Notes under the pieces: model-generated
What the model was told of the DNA's origin: nothing
Database searches by the model: none
The model's input: the letters and a program-made list of their open reading frames with translations, nothing else
Shown: one piece after another, positions 1 to 6,326 of the stretch
Layout: every line of letters begins with the position of its first letter
How positions within the stretch are numbered: the stretch's first letter is position 1
Source of the DNA: an uncultured Eubacteriales bacterium
GTDB lineage: Bacteria > Bacillota > Clostridia > Christensenellales > UBA1242
Assembly: GCA_900557585.1 (NCBI GenBank)
Contig: USTJ01000011.1
Coordinates: forward strand, 1 to 10,198
Direction: 5' to 3'
DNA: 10,198 nucleotides
Position numbers and translations under genes: made by a program

Positions 1-1
1 A

Positions 2-2530
2 GATGTGAGCAACTTTGATACATCTAAAGTTACAAACATGGGTATAATGTTTTATAATTGTAAAGCATTAACAAGTCTAAACGTAAGCAGTTTTAACACA
101 ACTAAAGTTACTTACATGAGAGCTATGTTTTCTAACTGTTCAGCATTAACAAGCCTAGATGTGAGAGGATTTAACACATCAAATGTAACCAATATGAAAA
201 GTATGTTTTTAAACTGTTCAGCATTAACAAGTCTTGATCTTTCAAGTTTTAATATGGCTAAAGTTAATGTTTCAGATAATATGCTTAACTTTGGAACGTC
301 AAACAAAATTGAAACCTTGAAAACCCCATATAACAACTCTTCGGTAATTGCAATCACAACAGGTTCAACACTTTATAACGAAGACACTGGGGTGGTTGTT
401 ACAACTGTTCCGGCAAACACAACAAAGAGTTTGACATATACTAATGTTCCGCCATTCAAAACATTTCCAACAACTTGGAAAACTGAAATTGCTTCTTCAA
501 CCTATATGACTTCGACGGTTACAGTTTCAAGCATTCAAAACATTGTTTTCCCAACAACACTTAATGGAGCATACACAAAAATTGGAACACTTTCAACCGG
601 AATAGACGTTTATAAAAGTGTTTATAATTCAGGTTATATTGCATTCTATACCGGAAAGAAAATTTATATGCCAGCAAATTGCACACAACTTTTCTATGGT
701 TTGAATGTTGAAAAAATGTCTTTTGAAAGCGTTGACACAACAAAAACAACCAACATGTCACAAATGTTTGCAAACTGCACAAGCATGAAGATTCTTGATT
801 TGTCAACTTTTAACATGGCAAATGTTTCAACCGTAACAAACATGCTCAACTTTGGAACAACTGGTGCTCTTGGCAGAATTTTGACGCCATATGGCAACAA
901 AACGGCAGTTGCAATCACAGCAAGTTCAACACTATATGACACTTCAACAGATTTAAGCGCAACTGGCGTTTTGGCAAACTCAACAGCAAGCAAAACACTT
1001 GCAAAAAAAGTTACAGTAACTTTCAATCCATATAATGGATCAGCAGTTTCTCCGAGCACCTATACAAAATATTATGGAGAGAGATTTGGAAGTTCATATC
1101 CAACAACATCTCGTCCGGATTATACGTTTGAAGGTTGGTATACCGAGATTTCAGGGGGATCAAGCATTGACACATATACCCTTGTTGGTGACACAACTTT
1201 CTATGCTCACTGGGCAAGCTCGTCTAGTGGTGGGGGGAAGGGGGGTGGAGCGGGTGGTGGCGGAACAACGGATCCAGAACCATCTCTTCCAAGCATATTT
1301 GAAAGACGCCATGAAACAAGCCAACTTGATGGTGAAACCATAGGTGAAGGATCAGTTGCAGATTTATTTGATATTTTCAATTCACAACTTTCAAACACAT
1401 TTGAAGCCACCGATGTTAAAATTTTCTCGGTTGTTTCGCCTTTAAACTCAAACATGGACTCTGAATATGAGGTTTTGGACAGTTATGGCTCATCTGGCGG
1501 AATAGAGGCGGTTCGTCTTTCAAACGACGGTAGCAGATATGGTTTTCTTGCAAATGAATGGATAATGGGGCTTTACAATAACATCTCAAATATTGGCTTT
1601 GATCAATGGTATTATTTTGATTCTATGATCTTTTCAAAGCTTGGTGAGATGTTCCCAAAACTTGAAATTCTTGATCTTCGTGGACTTGACACTTCGTTTA
1701 CGACTTTCTCTTTCAGAATTCCAGATTCAGTTCGAATTGTTATTGTTCCTGAAGACGGATGCGCTGCGACACTTGTCTCGAATAATTATATTCAATTTAT
1801 CTATGGTGATGGACAAACAGCGCAAACAAACATATATGGTGGGGCATATGCGGCTGGTTCAATGGGACAAATTACAACAACGATTGACACTATCATTTCA
1901 GACAATATTCCTGAAAATGATATGAACGGCATATATGGTTTTGCAATCATTTCAACAGAATGTCCAGAGCAATATAATGATTATAAATTTGTAAATGAAT
2001 ATTGTCAAATTGAGAATGAAGTATATTTGTGCCTGGTTGAATATACAGACTCATTCATAGAAAAATTTGGCTCTTCTGGTGGAAACATATATTTGGCTCT
2101 TGTAAGTTACACAAGCCCTATATGGATTACTCAACGATTTGTTGATTATGGTGGATTTACAAACTTCCCAGGTGCGGGTAACATGGATTATGCGGACTTC
2201 AGAGGTCTTTCAGTAACTCCAAATGATTATGTTCATGATATGGCACAATATTTAGAAGTGATGAGCATCTCACAAAGCCTTATTCTTCCGGTTAGATATG
2301 CTGATGGTGGTGTTAATATTGAAACAAATTCAACAATATATAACGCAGATGGAACAGTCCACACATTCCTTTCAACAGGATCAGATGAAAACAGCGGACT
2401 TGAAATTGCTCGCACAAAACTTTATAATGTGACAGCGGAAGACGTTGACCTTTATATTGACGACAAAAAGTGGTTCGACCCAAGAAAAAACAAAATTCAA
2501 ATTAAAACCCAAAACGATGGGGAAGAATAA
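2..2530 (+). CDS. BspA-like leucine-rich-repeat surface protein, 5' end outside window
   Basis: The reading frame is open from base 2, so the start and any signal peptide lie upstream. Residues below count from the codon at base 5. The first 100 residues are typical BspA/DUF285 repeats (26-residue units with FNTSNVTNMKSMF-like cores). A second LRR block lies near 235-285. Residues 336-403 are a Listeria-Bacteroides (Flg_new, InlB B-repeat-like) domain, with FEGWYTE and ending FYAHW. A Gly-rich linker (about 407-420) leads to a 420-residue C-terminal region that I recognise only partly: it has a degenerate LRR (LEILDLRGLDTSF) and a repeat of a cap motif seen in both LRR blocks. Such proteins are usually exported and used in adhesion or host and community contacts; that role is family knowledge. 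There is no LPXTG motif or C-terminal membrane segment; the protein ends in a charged tail (KTQNDGEE), so attachment is unknown. A strong terminator follows directly. Confidence 0.88.
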   Translation, partial: DVSNFDTSKVTNMGIMFYNCKALTSLNVSSFNTTKVTYMRAMFSNCSALTSLDVRGFNTSNVTNMKSMFLNCSALTSLDLSSFNMAKVNVSDNMLNFGTSNKIETLKTPYNNSSVIAITTGSTLYNEDTGVVVTTVPANTTKSLTYTNVPPFKTFPTTWKTEIASSTYMTSTVTVSSIQNIVFPTTLNGAYTKIGTLSTGIDVYKSVYNSGYIAFYTGKKIYMPANCTQLFYGLNVEKMSFESVDTTKTTNMSQMFANCTSMKILDLSTFNMANVSTVTNMLNFGTTGALGRILTPYGNKTAVAITASSTLYDTSTDLSATGVLANSTASKTLAKKVTVTFNPYNGSAVSPSTYTKYYGERFGSSYPTTSRPDYTFEGWYTEISGGSSIDTYTLVGDTTFYAHWASSSSGGGKGGGAGGGGTTDPEPSLPSIFERRHETSQLDGETIGEGSVADLFDIFNSQLSNTFEATDVKIFSVVSPLNSNMDSEYEVLDSYGSSGGIEAVRLSNDGSRYGFLANEWIMGLYNNISNIGFDQWYYFDSMIFSKLGEMFPKLEILDLRGLDTSFTTFSFRIPDSVRIVIVPEDGCAATLVSNNYIQFIYGDGQTAQTNIYGGAYAAGSMGQITTTIDTIISDNIPENDMNGIYGFAIISTECPEQYNDYKFVNEYCQIENEVYLCLVEYTDSFIEKFGSSGGNIYLALVSYTSPIWITQRFVDYGGFTNFPGAGNMDYADFRGLSVTPNDYVHDMAQYLEVMSISQSLILPVRYADGGVNIETNSTIYNADGTVHTFLSTGSDENSGLEIARTKLYNVTAEDVDLYIDDKKWFDPRKNKIQIKTQNDGEE
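64..297 (+). repeat. Tandem 78-nt coding repeats (BspA/DUF285 units)
   Basis: The string agcattaacaag recurs at about 64, 142 and 220, an exact 78-nt spacing that encodes a 26-residue LRR unit. The patch around tgttcagcattaacaag is nearly identical at nucleotide level between copies, which suggests fairly recent unit duplication or gene conversion. The third unit diverges in its second half, where the repeat block gives way to the NMLNFGT cap. An earlier unit is cut by the window edge. Confidence 0.8.
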
Positions 2531-2532
2531 CA

Positions 2533-2566
2533 AAAAAAGATAGCAAAACAATTTGCTATCTTTTTT
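2533..2566 (+). terminator. Rho-independent terminator of the BspA-like gene
   Basis: GATAGCAAA (2539-2547) pairs perfectly with TTTGCTATC (2552-2560) across a 4-nt loop. The stem is flanked by an A run before and TTTTTT after. It starts two bases after the stop codon. The flanking A and T runs could also let it work on the other strand. Confidence 0.9.
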
Positions 2567-2820
2567 GTTGCATATTTTTTTTGATGCTTTTTATATTTTT
2601 TATGAAGATTTTTTATATAATTTTACATGGAAAAATATGTATCAAATTTATTTTTAGTTGATTGACATATAAAGTGTTGGTTGGATTGACGCGTTTAAAA
2701 TATTTTTATTTTTATATGTTGTTTGTTTTCTGTGTAATTTTCCCCATGCCTCTATTTATGGGAAAATATTTCCATGGGGCAAGATTTTGAAAGAGTGGGA
2801 GAGAAAAAATGCGCAAAAGA
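2567..2820. other. Gene-free convergent spacer with nested inverted repeats
   Basis: No credible ORF or known RNA is visible between the two convergent genes. The left part is T-rich. From 2737 to 2779 there are two overlapping inverted repeats. ATTTTCCCCAT (2737-2747) can pair with ATGGGAAAAT (2758-2767), while CCCCATG (2742-2748) can instead pair with CATGGGG (2773-2779). The two pairings exclude each other. Two TTGAC strings (2662 and 2687) have no matching -10 box, so I call no promoter. Confidence 0.45.
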
Positions 2821-2843
2821 AAACCACCAAGTTTTGGTGGTTT
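2814..2843 (-). terminator. Terminator of the methyltransferase gene
   Basis: On the minus strand, 10 bp of AAACCACCAA pairs with TTGGTGGTTT around a 3-nt loop (2821-2843). A short T-rich stretch broken by a C follows. It lies seven bases past the stop codon. The plus strand also has T-rich sequence after the hairpin, so it may stop transcription both ways. Confidence 0.75.
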
Positions 2844-2849
2844 GGTTTA

Positions 2850-3593
2850 TTATTTTTTAGCAATAACGTGAATGCGATTTCTTGCTTCTAAGTTTGAAAC
2901 TGGTGAAAGAGAGAAGTCGCAAAGTTCAATTGTTTTGAAACCTGCTTTTTTGAGGGCTTCAACAATTTCGGCATTTTCGAAATAGGCATCAACAACAATG
3001 TCGAAAGTTTTTGAATAGAGACCTTCGTCATTTTTCATATAATAAATTTCGTTGATAATGCACTTGTTGTCCATTCCTTTTTTGATTGAACGAACATGAT
3101 CCATTTCTTGACCTTCTTCAAAAGAAACTTCATTCCAGTTTTCAAGTTTATTTTTTGTGTAAAAGTCGAACATGAAAATTCCGTTTTTTGCAAGGCTTGC
3201 ATAGGCATTTTTGAACAACTCTTGCCAGCCAGAGAACTTTTCAATCATGTTCACCATGTCGTGGTTGCAAGTTACAAGGTCGAACTTTGTTTTTGGTTTG
3301 AAAGCATAAATTTCTTTGGTCAAAGAAACATTCAGTTCTGGGTGAAGAACTTTTGAATATTCAACCATGCTTTTTGCAACTTCGGTTCCTTCTCCTGCAA
3401 TTCCTTGCTTTGCAAGATATGTTAAAAATTCGCCAGTTCCTGAGCAAAGGTCAAGACAGGTTTTTGGTGAAAGTTTATTTTTCTTTAAATATGCAACAAG
3501 ATTGTTTGCAAGTTGAAATGAAAATGCGCCTTGGTCTGCGCTCCATGCAGCCGCATAGTTCTTGTCAAAAGATTGTGAAACATATGGTTCCAT
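2850..3593 (-). CDS. Class I SAM-dependent methyltransferase
   Basis: This 247-residue protein should transfer a methyl group from S-adenosylmethionine to an unknown substrate in the cytoplasm. Motif I is LDLCSGTGEF (residues 47-56), the glycine-rich SAM-binding loop after strand 1. The acidic residue expected at the end of strand 2 is probably Glu71 (GTEVAKSMV). The next strand gives FDLVTCNHDMVNMI (about 104-117), and GIFMFDFYT is the strand before the C-terminal part of the fold. There is no signal peptide or membrane segment. Length and motif order fit the small Methyltransf_11/25 type. The ATG at 3593 is preceded by GGAGGA with 8 nt spacing, which fixes the start. It is monocistronic, convergent with the BspA-like gene and divergent from dinB. 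Neither sequence nor neighbours identify the substrate. Confidence 0.88.
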   Translation of the reverse strand: MEPYVSQSFDKNYAAAWSADQGAFSFQLANNLVAYLKKNKLSPKTCLDLCSGTGEFLTYLAKQGIAGEGTEVAKSMVEYSKVLHPELNVSLTKEIYAFKPKTKFDLVTCNHDMVNMIEKFSGWQELFKNAYASLAKNGIFMFDFYTKNKLENWNEVSFEEGQEMDHVRSIKKGMDNKCIINEIYYMKNDEGLYSKTFDIVVDAYFENAEIVEALKKAGFKTIELCDFSLSPVSNLEARNRIHVIAKK

Positions 3594-3622
3594 TTGGGTT
3601 TCCTCCGCTTGTTTATATGGCT

Positions 3623-3631
3623 ATTATAGCA
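3623..3631 (-). promoter_or_regulatory. Extended -10 promoter of the methyltransferase gene
   Basis: The minus strand reads TGCTATAAT, a perfect -10 hexamer with an upstream TG extension. The -35 region is only T-rich, which is usual for extended -10 promoters. The expected RNA start is near 3616, leaving a short leader with GGAGGA at 3601-3606 before the ATG at 3593. Confidence 0.7.
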
Positions 3632-3665
3632 CATGTGTTTTTAAAAGAAAAACTTTTTTCAAGCA

Positions 3666-3692
3666 ATAAACAAATTTTTTTGGTTTGTTTAT
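3666..3692. repeat. Perfect inverted repeat in the divergent control region
   Basis: ATAAACAAA (3666-3674) and TTTGTTTAT (3684-3692) are exact reverse complements across a 9-nt T-rich loop. It sits about 40 bp upstream of the methyltransferase -10 and about 60 bp upstream of the dinB -35. It is not followed by a T run like a normal terminator. It could be a regulator site or simply AT-rich chance. Confidence 0.5.
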
Positions 3693-3753
3693 CATATATT
3701 TTTGAAATTTTTATCCAAAATATACAAAAAAATCGTGAAATTATGAAAAATTG

Positions 3754-3783
3754 TTGCGTTCGAACATATGTTTGATATATAAT
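3754..3783 (+). promoter_or_regulatory. dinB promoter
   Basis: TTGCGT (3754-3759), an 18-nt spacer, then TATAAT (3778-3783). RNA should start six or seven bases later, at 3789-3790, which is the dinB ATG itself. The spacer contains the LexA box. Confidence 0.75.
3761..3774. promoter_or_regulatory. LexA (SOS) box
   Basis: CGAACATATGTTTG matches the Gram-positive LexA/DinR operator consensus (CGAAC, N4, GTTYG-like; a one-base departure from perfect symmetry). It lies exactly between the -35 and -10 of the dinB promoter, where bound LexA would block RNA polymerase. dinB should therefore be switched on by DNA damage. Confidence 0.88.
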
Positions 3784-3789
3784 AAAACC

Positions 3790-5064
3790 ATGAGAACAAT
3801 ATTGCATTCAGATTTGAACAATTTTTATGCTTCGGTTGAAAGCCTTTTCCACCCTGAATATGCGGGGTGTCCTTTGGTTGTGTGCGGAAGGGTTGAAGAC
3901 CGTCATGGCATTGTTCTTGCAAAAAACATGATTGCCAAAAAGGCGGGTGTGAAAACTGGAATGGTTTTGTTCGAGGCAAAAAAACTTTGTCCAAACCTTG
4001 TTTGCATCGAGGCGCACCATGACCTTTATTTGAAATATTCGCGTGCGGTTCGAAAGATTTATTTGGAATATACCGACCAAGTTGAACCATTTGGAATTGA
4101 CGAGGCATGGCTTGATGTTACGCATTCAAACGCTTGCGGGGGAGATGGCTATAAAATTGCAGAAGAAATCCGCAAAAGAGTTAAAGAAGAAATTGGGCTT
4201 ACGGTTTCAATTGGTGTTTCGTTCAACAAAGTTTTTGCAAAACTTGGGTCTGACATGAAAAAGCCCGACGCTGTCACCGTGATTTCGAAAGACAATTTCA
4301 AAAACAAAGTTTGGGGGCTTCCTGCAAGCGATTTGCTTTATGTTGGCCGTGCAACCAAAGATAAACTTGAAAAACTGAACATTCACACAATTGGTGAACT
4401 TGCAACTTTTTCAAAACCAATTTTAACCAGCAAACTTGGAAAGTGGGGCGAGGTTCTGCTTTCATATGCGCGTGGGCAAGATGTTGACCATGTCCGCAAA
4501 TATGACGAGTTCGAAGAACTCAAATCAATTGGAAACAGCATCACCTATTATCGCGACATTAAAACCGATGATGATGTCTATTCGCTTTTGATTCTGCTTT
4601 CAGAAAGCGTTTGTGCAAGAATGAAACATGCGGGCTTCAAGTGTGCAAGAACACTGAGTTTGGTTGTCACAAACGACAAACTTGAAACCACCGTTCGAAT
4701 GACCAAAGCAACAACTCCAATGTCGCTTTCAACCGAAATGGCGCAAACCGCGTTTGACCTTTTCAAAAAAACTTTTTCGTGGAGCACGGCTCTTGTTCGA
4801 ATGCTTGGCATCACTGTAAGCGATTTCACTGAGCATAAGCAACTTGCACTTTTTGAAGATGAAAAGAAAAAAGACAAACTTGTGAAACTTGAAAATGTTG
4901 TTGAACAAATGCGTGAAAAATATGGAAGAAAAATCATCAACAAAGCAGTGATTTTGAAAGATGAACACATGCTTAATTTGAACATTAAAGGTGACCCTGG
5001 TTCGCTTTCAAGCGATGTTGCAACGGCAAGCCCACTTGAAACTGCAAAATATCACAAAAAATAG
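3790..5064 (+). CDS. dinB: Y-family DNA polymerase IV (DinB), SOS-inducible
   Basis: This 424-residue translesion polymerase copies damaged templates with low fidelity. Asp8 (HSDLNNFYASVE), Asp104 and Glu105 (FGIDEAWLDVT) are the metal-binding acidic residues of the palm. Tyr13 aligns with the steric-gate aromatic residue that excludes ribonucleotides. The fingers carry the usual Lys/Arg-rich region, and a little-finger domain covers roughly 235-345. QLALF (351-355) is a textbook sliding-clamp binding motif. Some 69 residues follow it, with REKYGRKIINKA, a tail also seen in Firmicutes polymerases of the UvrX/YqjW type. I chose ATG 3790 because family members begin at MR.I.H.D; the frame is open upstream to TTG 3751, but that codon lies in the promoter. 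There is no Shine-Dalgarno sequence, consistent with leaderless translation. Confidence 0.95.
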   Translation: MRTILHSDLNNFYASVESLFHPEYAGCPLVVCGRVEDRHGIVLAKNMIAKKAGVKTGMVLFEAKKLCPNLVCIEAHHDLYLKYSRAVRKIYLEYTDQVEPFGIDEAWLDVTHSNACGGDGYKIAEEIRKRVKEEIGLTVSIGVSFNKVFAKLGSDMKKPDAVTVISKDNFKNKVWGLPASDLLYVGRATKDKLEKLNIHTIGELATFSKPILTSKLGKWGEVLLSYARGQDVDHVRKYDEFEELKSIGNSITYYRDIKTDDDVYSLLILLSESVCARMKHAGFKCARTLSLVVTNDKLETTVRMTKATTPMSLSTEMAQTAFDLFKKTFSWSTALVRMLGITVSDFTEHKQLALFEDEKKKDKLVKLENVVEQMREKYGRKIINKAVILKDEHMLNLNIKGDPGSLSSDVATASPLETAKYHKK

Positions 5065-5070
5065 TTCGTT

Positions 5071-5096
5071 TGCAAAAAAGTGTATATTTTTTTGCA
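5071..5096 (+). other. A/T hairpin between dinB and the small gene
   Basis: TGCAAAAAA (5071-5079) pairs with TTTTTTGCA (5088-5096) around an 8-nt loop. The stem is weak, being mostly A-T, and has no T run after it. It may damp read-through from dinB but is not a convincing terminator. Confidence 0.35.
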
Positions 5097-5116
5097 GTTT
5101 TAAACAAAATTAGAAT

Positions 5117-5344
5117 ATGAGAAAAAATATCAATGTCAAAACCATAATGAAAGAAAATGGCGAAATTGTTCCACTTGCGGTTGTGTGGGAAAACGGAAAA
5201 GAATATCAAATAGACCGCGTTTTAAGTGTTCGCCCCGCACCGTCAAAAAGTGGGGGCTATGGGCTTCGCTATGAGGTTTGCATTTTGGGTCAAATCAAAT
5301 TTCTTTATCTTGACCAGTTTGTGTGGTTTATTGACACAAACTAG
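5117..5344 (+). CDS. Small conserved-type protein downstream of dinB, unknown function
   Basis: A 75-residue cytoplasmic protein with no signal peptide, membrane segment or cysteine motif. Its pattern (IVPLAVVWENGKEYQIDRV, then a Gly-rich SGGYGLRYEV, then FLYLDQFVWFID) suggests a compact all-beta fold. From memory, Clostridia often carry a small hypothetical protein of this type beside dinB; I could not confirm this by search. It is not YolD, the usual small partner of Y-family polymerases in Bacillus, which is longer and has a different signature. It begins 52 bp after the dinB stop, has no strong ribosome binding site or clear promoter of its own, and is followed by a terminator. It is thus probably co-transcribed with dinB under LexA. 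The start is uncertain, since ATG 5147 is also in frame. A role in damage tolerance is inferred from position only. Confidence 0.75.
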   Translation: MRKNINVKTIMKENGEIVPLAVVWENGKEYQIDRVLSVRPAPSKSGGYGLRYEVCILGQIKFLYLDQFVWFIDTN

Positions 5345-5352
5345 CATATCAA

Positions 5353-5379
5353 AATCAGCGTTTGCTGGTTTTTTTATTT
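5353..5379 (+). terminator. Terminator of the dinB-small gene unit
   Basis: AATCAGC (5353-5359) pairs with GCTGGTT (5364-5370), with one G-U pair and a GTTT loop, followed by a T-rich tract (5369-5379). It separates the SOS unit from ung. Confidence 0.8.
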
Positions 5380-5410
5380 CATAAAAAATTTTTCTATTGC
5401 CCCAAAATAT

Positions 5411-5440
5411 TTGCTCAATTTGCTTTTTGTGTGTTACACT
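5411..5440 (+). promoter_or_regulatory. Probable ung promoter
   Basis: TTGCTC (5411-5416), an 18-nt spacer, and TACACT (5435-5440). Start of RNA is expected near 5447, giving a short leader that carries AAAGGA (5447-5452). No LexA box is present, so ung is probably not part of the SOS unit. Confidence 0.55.
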
Positions 5441-5462
5441 ATGCACAAAGGAAAAAATACAA

Positions 5463-6152
5463 ATGAAATTTTTTAACAATTCGTGGGATAAAGTTTTAGA
5501 GGGTGAGTTTGAAAAACCATATTTCAAAGAACTGATGAAAAAAGTTGACGAGGAATATGACAAACACAAAATCTATCCACCAAGAGACAAAGTTTTTTCA
5601 TGTTTGAAACTTTGTGACTATGACGATGTAAAGGTGGTTTTGCTTGGTCAAGACCCATATCATGGCGAAGGTCAAGCCCATGGGCTTTGCTTTTCAGTTA
5701 TGCCAGGGGTTGTTCCTCCACCATCGCTCAAAAACATTTTCAAAGAAATGCAAGATGATGTTCACACAACAATTCCAAACCATGGCTGTTTAGTGTCGTG
5801 GGCAAAGCAGGGCGTTTTGCTTTTGAACACGGTTTTAACTGTTCGCGAAGGCATGCCAAACTCACACGCAAAATTTGGCTGGCAAACTTTCACCGACGAA
5901 ATTATTCGAAAAGTGAACGAGAAAAAAGACCCAGTTGTTTTCATTTTGTGGGGCGCAAATGCAAAAGCAAAAATTCCGCTTATCACAAATCCAAACCACT
6001 TGATTTTATATTCGGCACATCCAAGCCCACTTTCTGCATATAACGGCTTTTTCGGATGCAAACATTTTTCAAAAACCAATCAATTTTTGAAAGAACATGG
6101 AAGAAAAGAGATAGACTGGCAAATACCAAATATAGTGAAGAGTGAGAAGTGA
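5463..6152 (+). CDS. ung: Uracil-DNA glycosylase, family 1
   Basis: This 229-residue enzyme cuts uracil from DNA after cytosine deamination or dUTP misincorporation and so starts base excision repair. GQDPYH (62-67) is the water-activating motif with catalytic Asp64. NTVLTV, from Asn122, is the stretch whose Asn contacts uracil. HPSPLS (186-191) carries catalytic His186 and the DNA intercalation loop. Length fits the family. I chose ATG 5463 (MKFFNNSW) over the upstream in-frame ATG 5397: it has AAAGGA 10 nt before it, lies downstream of the promoter, and fits the family start. The family core ends at about IDWQIPN. The last residues (IVKSEK) and the stop codon are encoded by a degenerate repeat that continues past the gene, so the tail is probably a later addition. 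Confidence 0.96.
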   Translation: MKFFNNSWDKVLEGEFEKPYFKELMKKVDEEYDKHKIYPPRDKVFSCLKLCDYDDVKVVLLGQDPYHGEGQAHGLCFSVMPGVVPPPSLKNIFKEMQDDVHTTIPNHGCLVSWAKQGVLLLNTVLTVREGMPNSHAKFGWQTFTDEIIRKVNEKKDPVVFILWGANAKAKIPLITNPNHLILYSAHPSPLSAYNGFFGCKHFSKTNQFLKEHGRKEIDWQIPNIVKSEK

Positions 6153-6243
6153 ATAGTGAAGAAGTAGTTGGACGGTAATGAAAAGTAGATTTTCACATGA
6201 TAGTAGTGTAGTGATGAGGTATGAGTGAATAGTGATGAAGTGC
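6134..6243 (+). repeat. Degenerate 34-nt direct repeat overlapping the ung 3' end
   Basis: Two 34-nt copies, 6134-6167 and 6210-6243, agree at 26 of 34 positions and are 76 nt apart. Both contain agtgaatagtga and are built from AGTGA-like short units. The first copy supplies the ung stop codon. Low-complexity arrays of this kind often sit between genes in Clostridia; the origin (repeat expansion or relic of a small mobile element) is not clear. There is no clear terminator in 6153-6326, only a weak A/T inverted repeat near 6248-6276. Confidence 0.6.
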
Positions 6244-6326
6244 ATTGATTTTTTTATCCAATCATATCAAAAAAATAGCAATCACTTGTCGGGCGCAAAT
6301 TATAAATAGGGGGAAGGAGAAGAAAG

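Noticed and set aside
2662..2692. Possible promoter from TTGACA at 2662 or TTGACG at 2687.
   Set aside because: No acceptable -10 hexamer 16-19 nt downstream of either and no gene follows.
3751..3789. Longer dinB start at TTG 3751, adding 13 residues.
   Set aside because: The added codons are the -35, LexA box and -10, and the family start is at the ATG at 3790.
4578..4985. A 135-residue minus-strand frame inside dinB.
   Set aside because: A shadow of dinB codon usage; serine- and phenylalanine-rich with no start signals.
6134..6243. CRISPR-like direct repeats after ung.
   Set aside because: Only two diverged copies, no regular spacers and no cas genes; the repeat is low-complexity.
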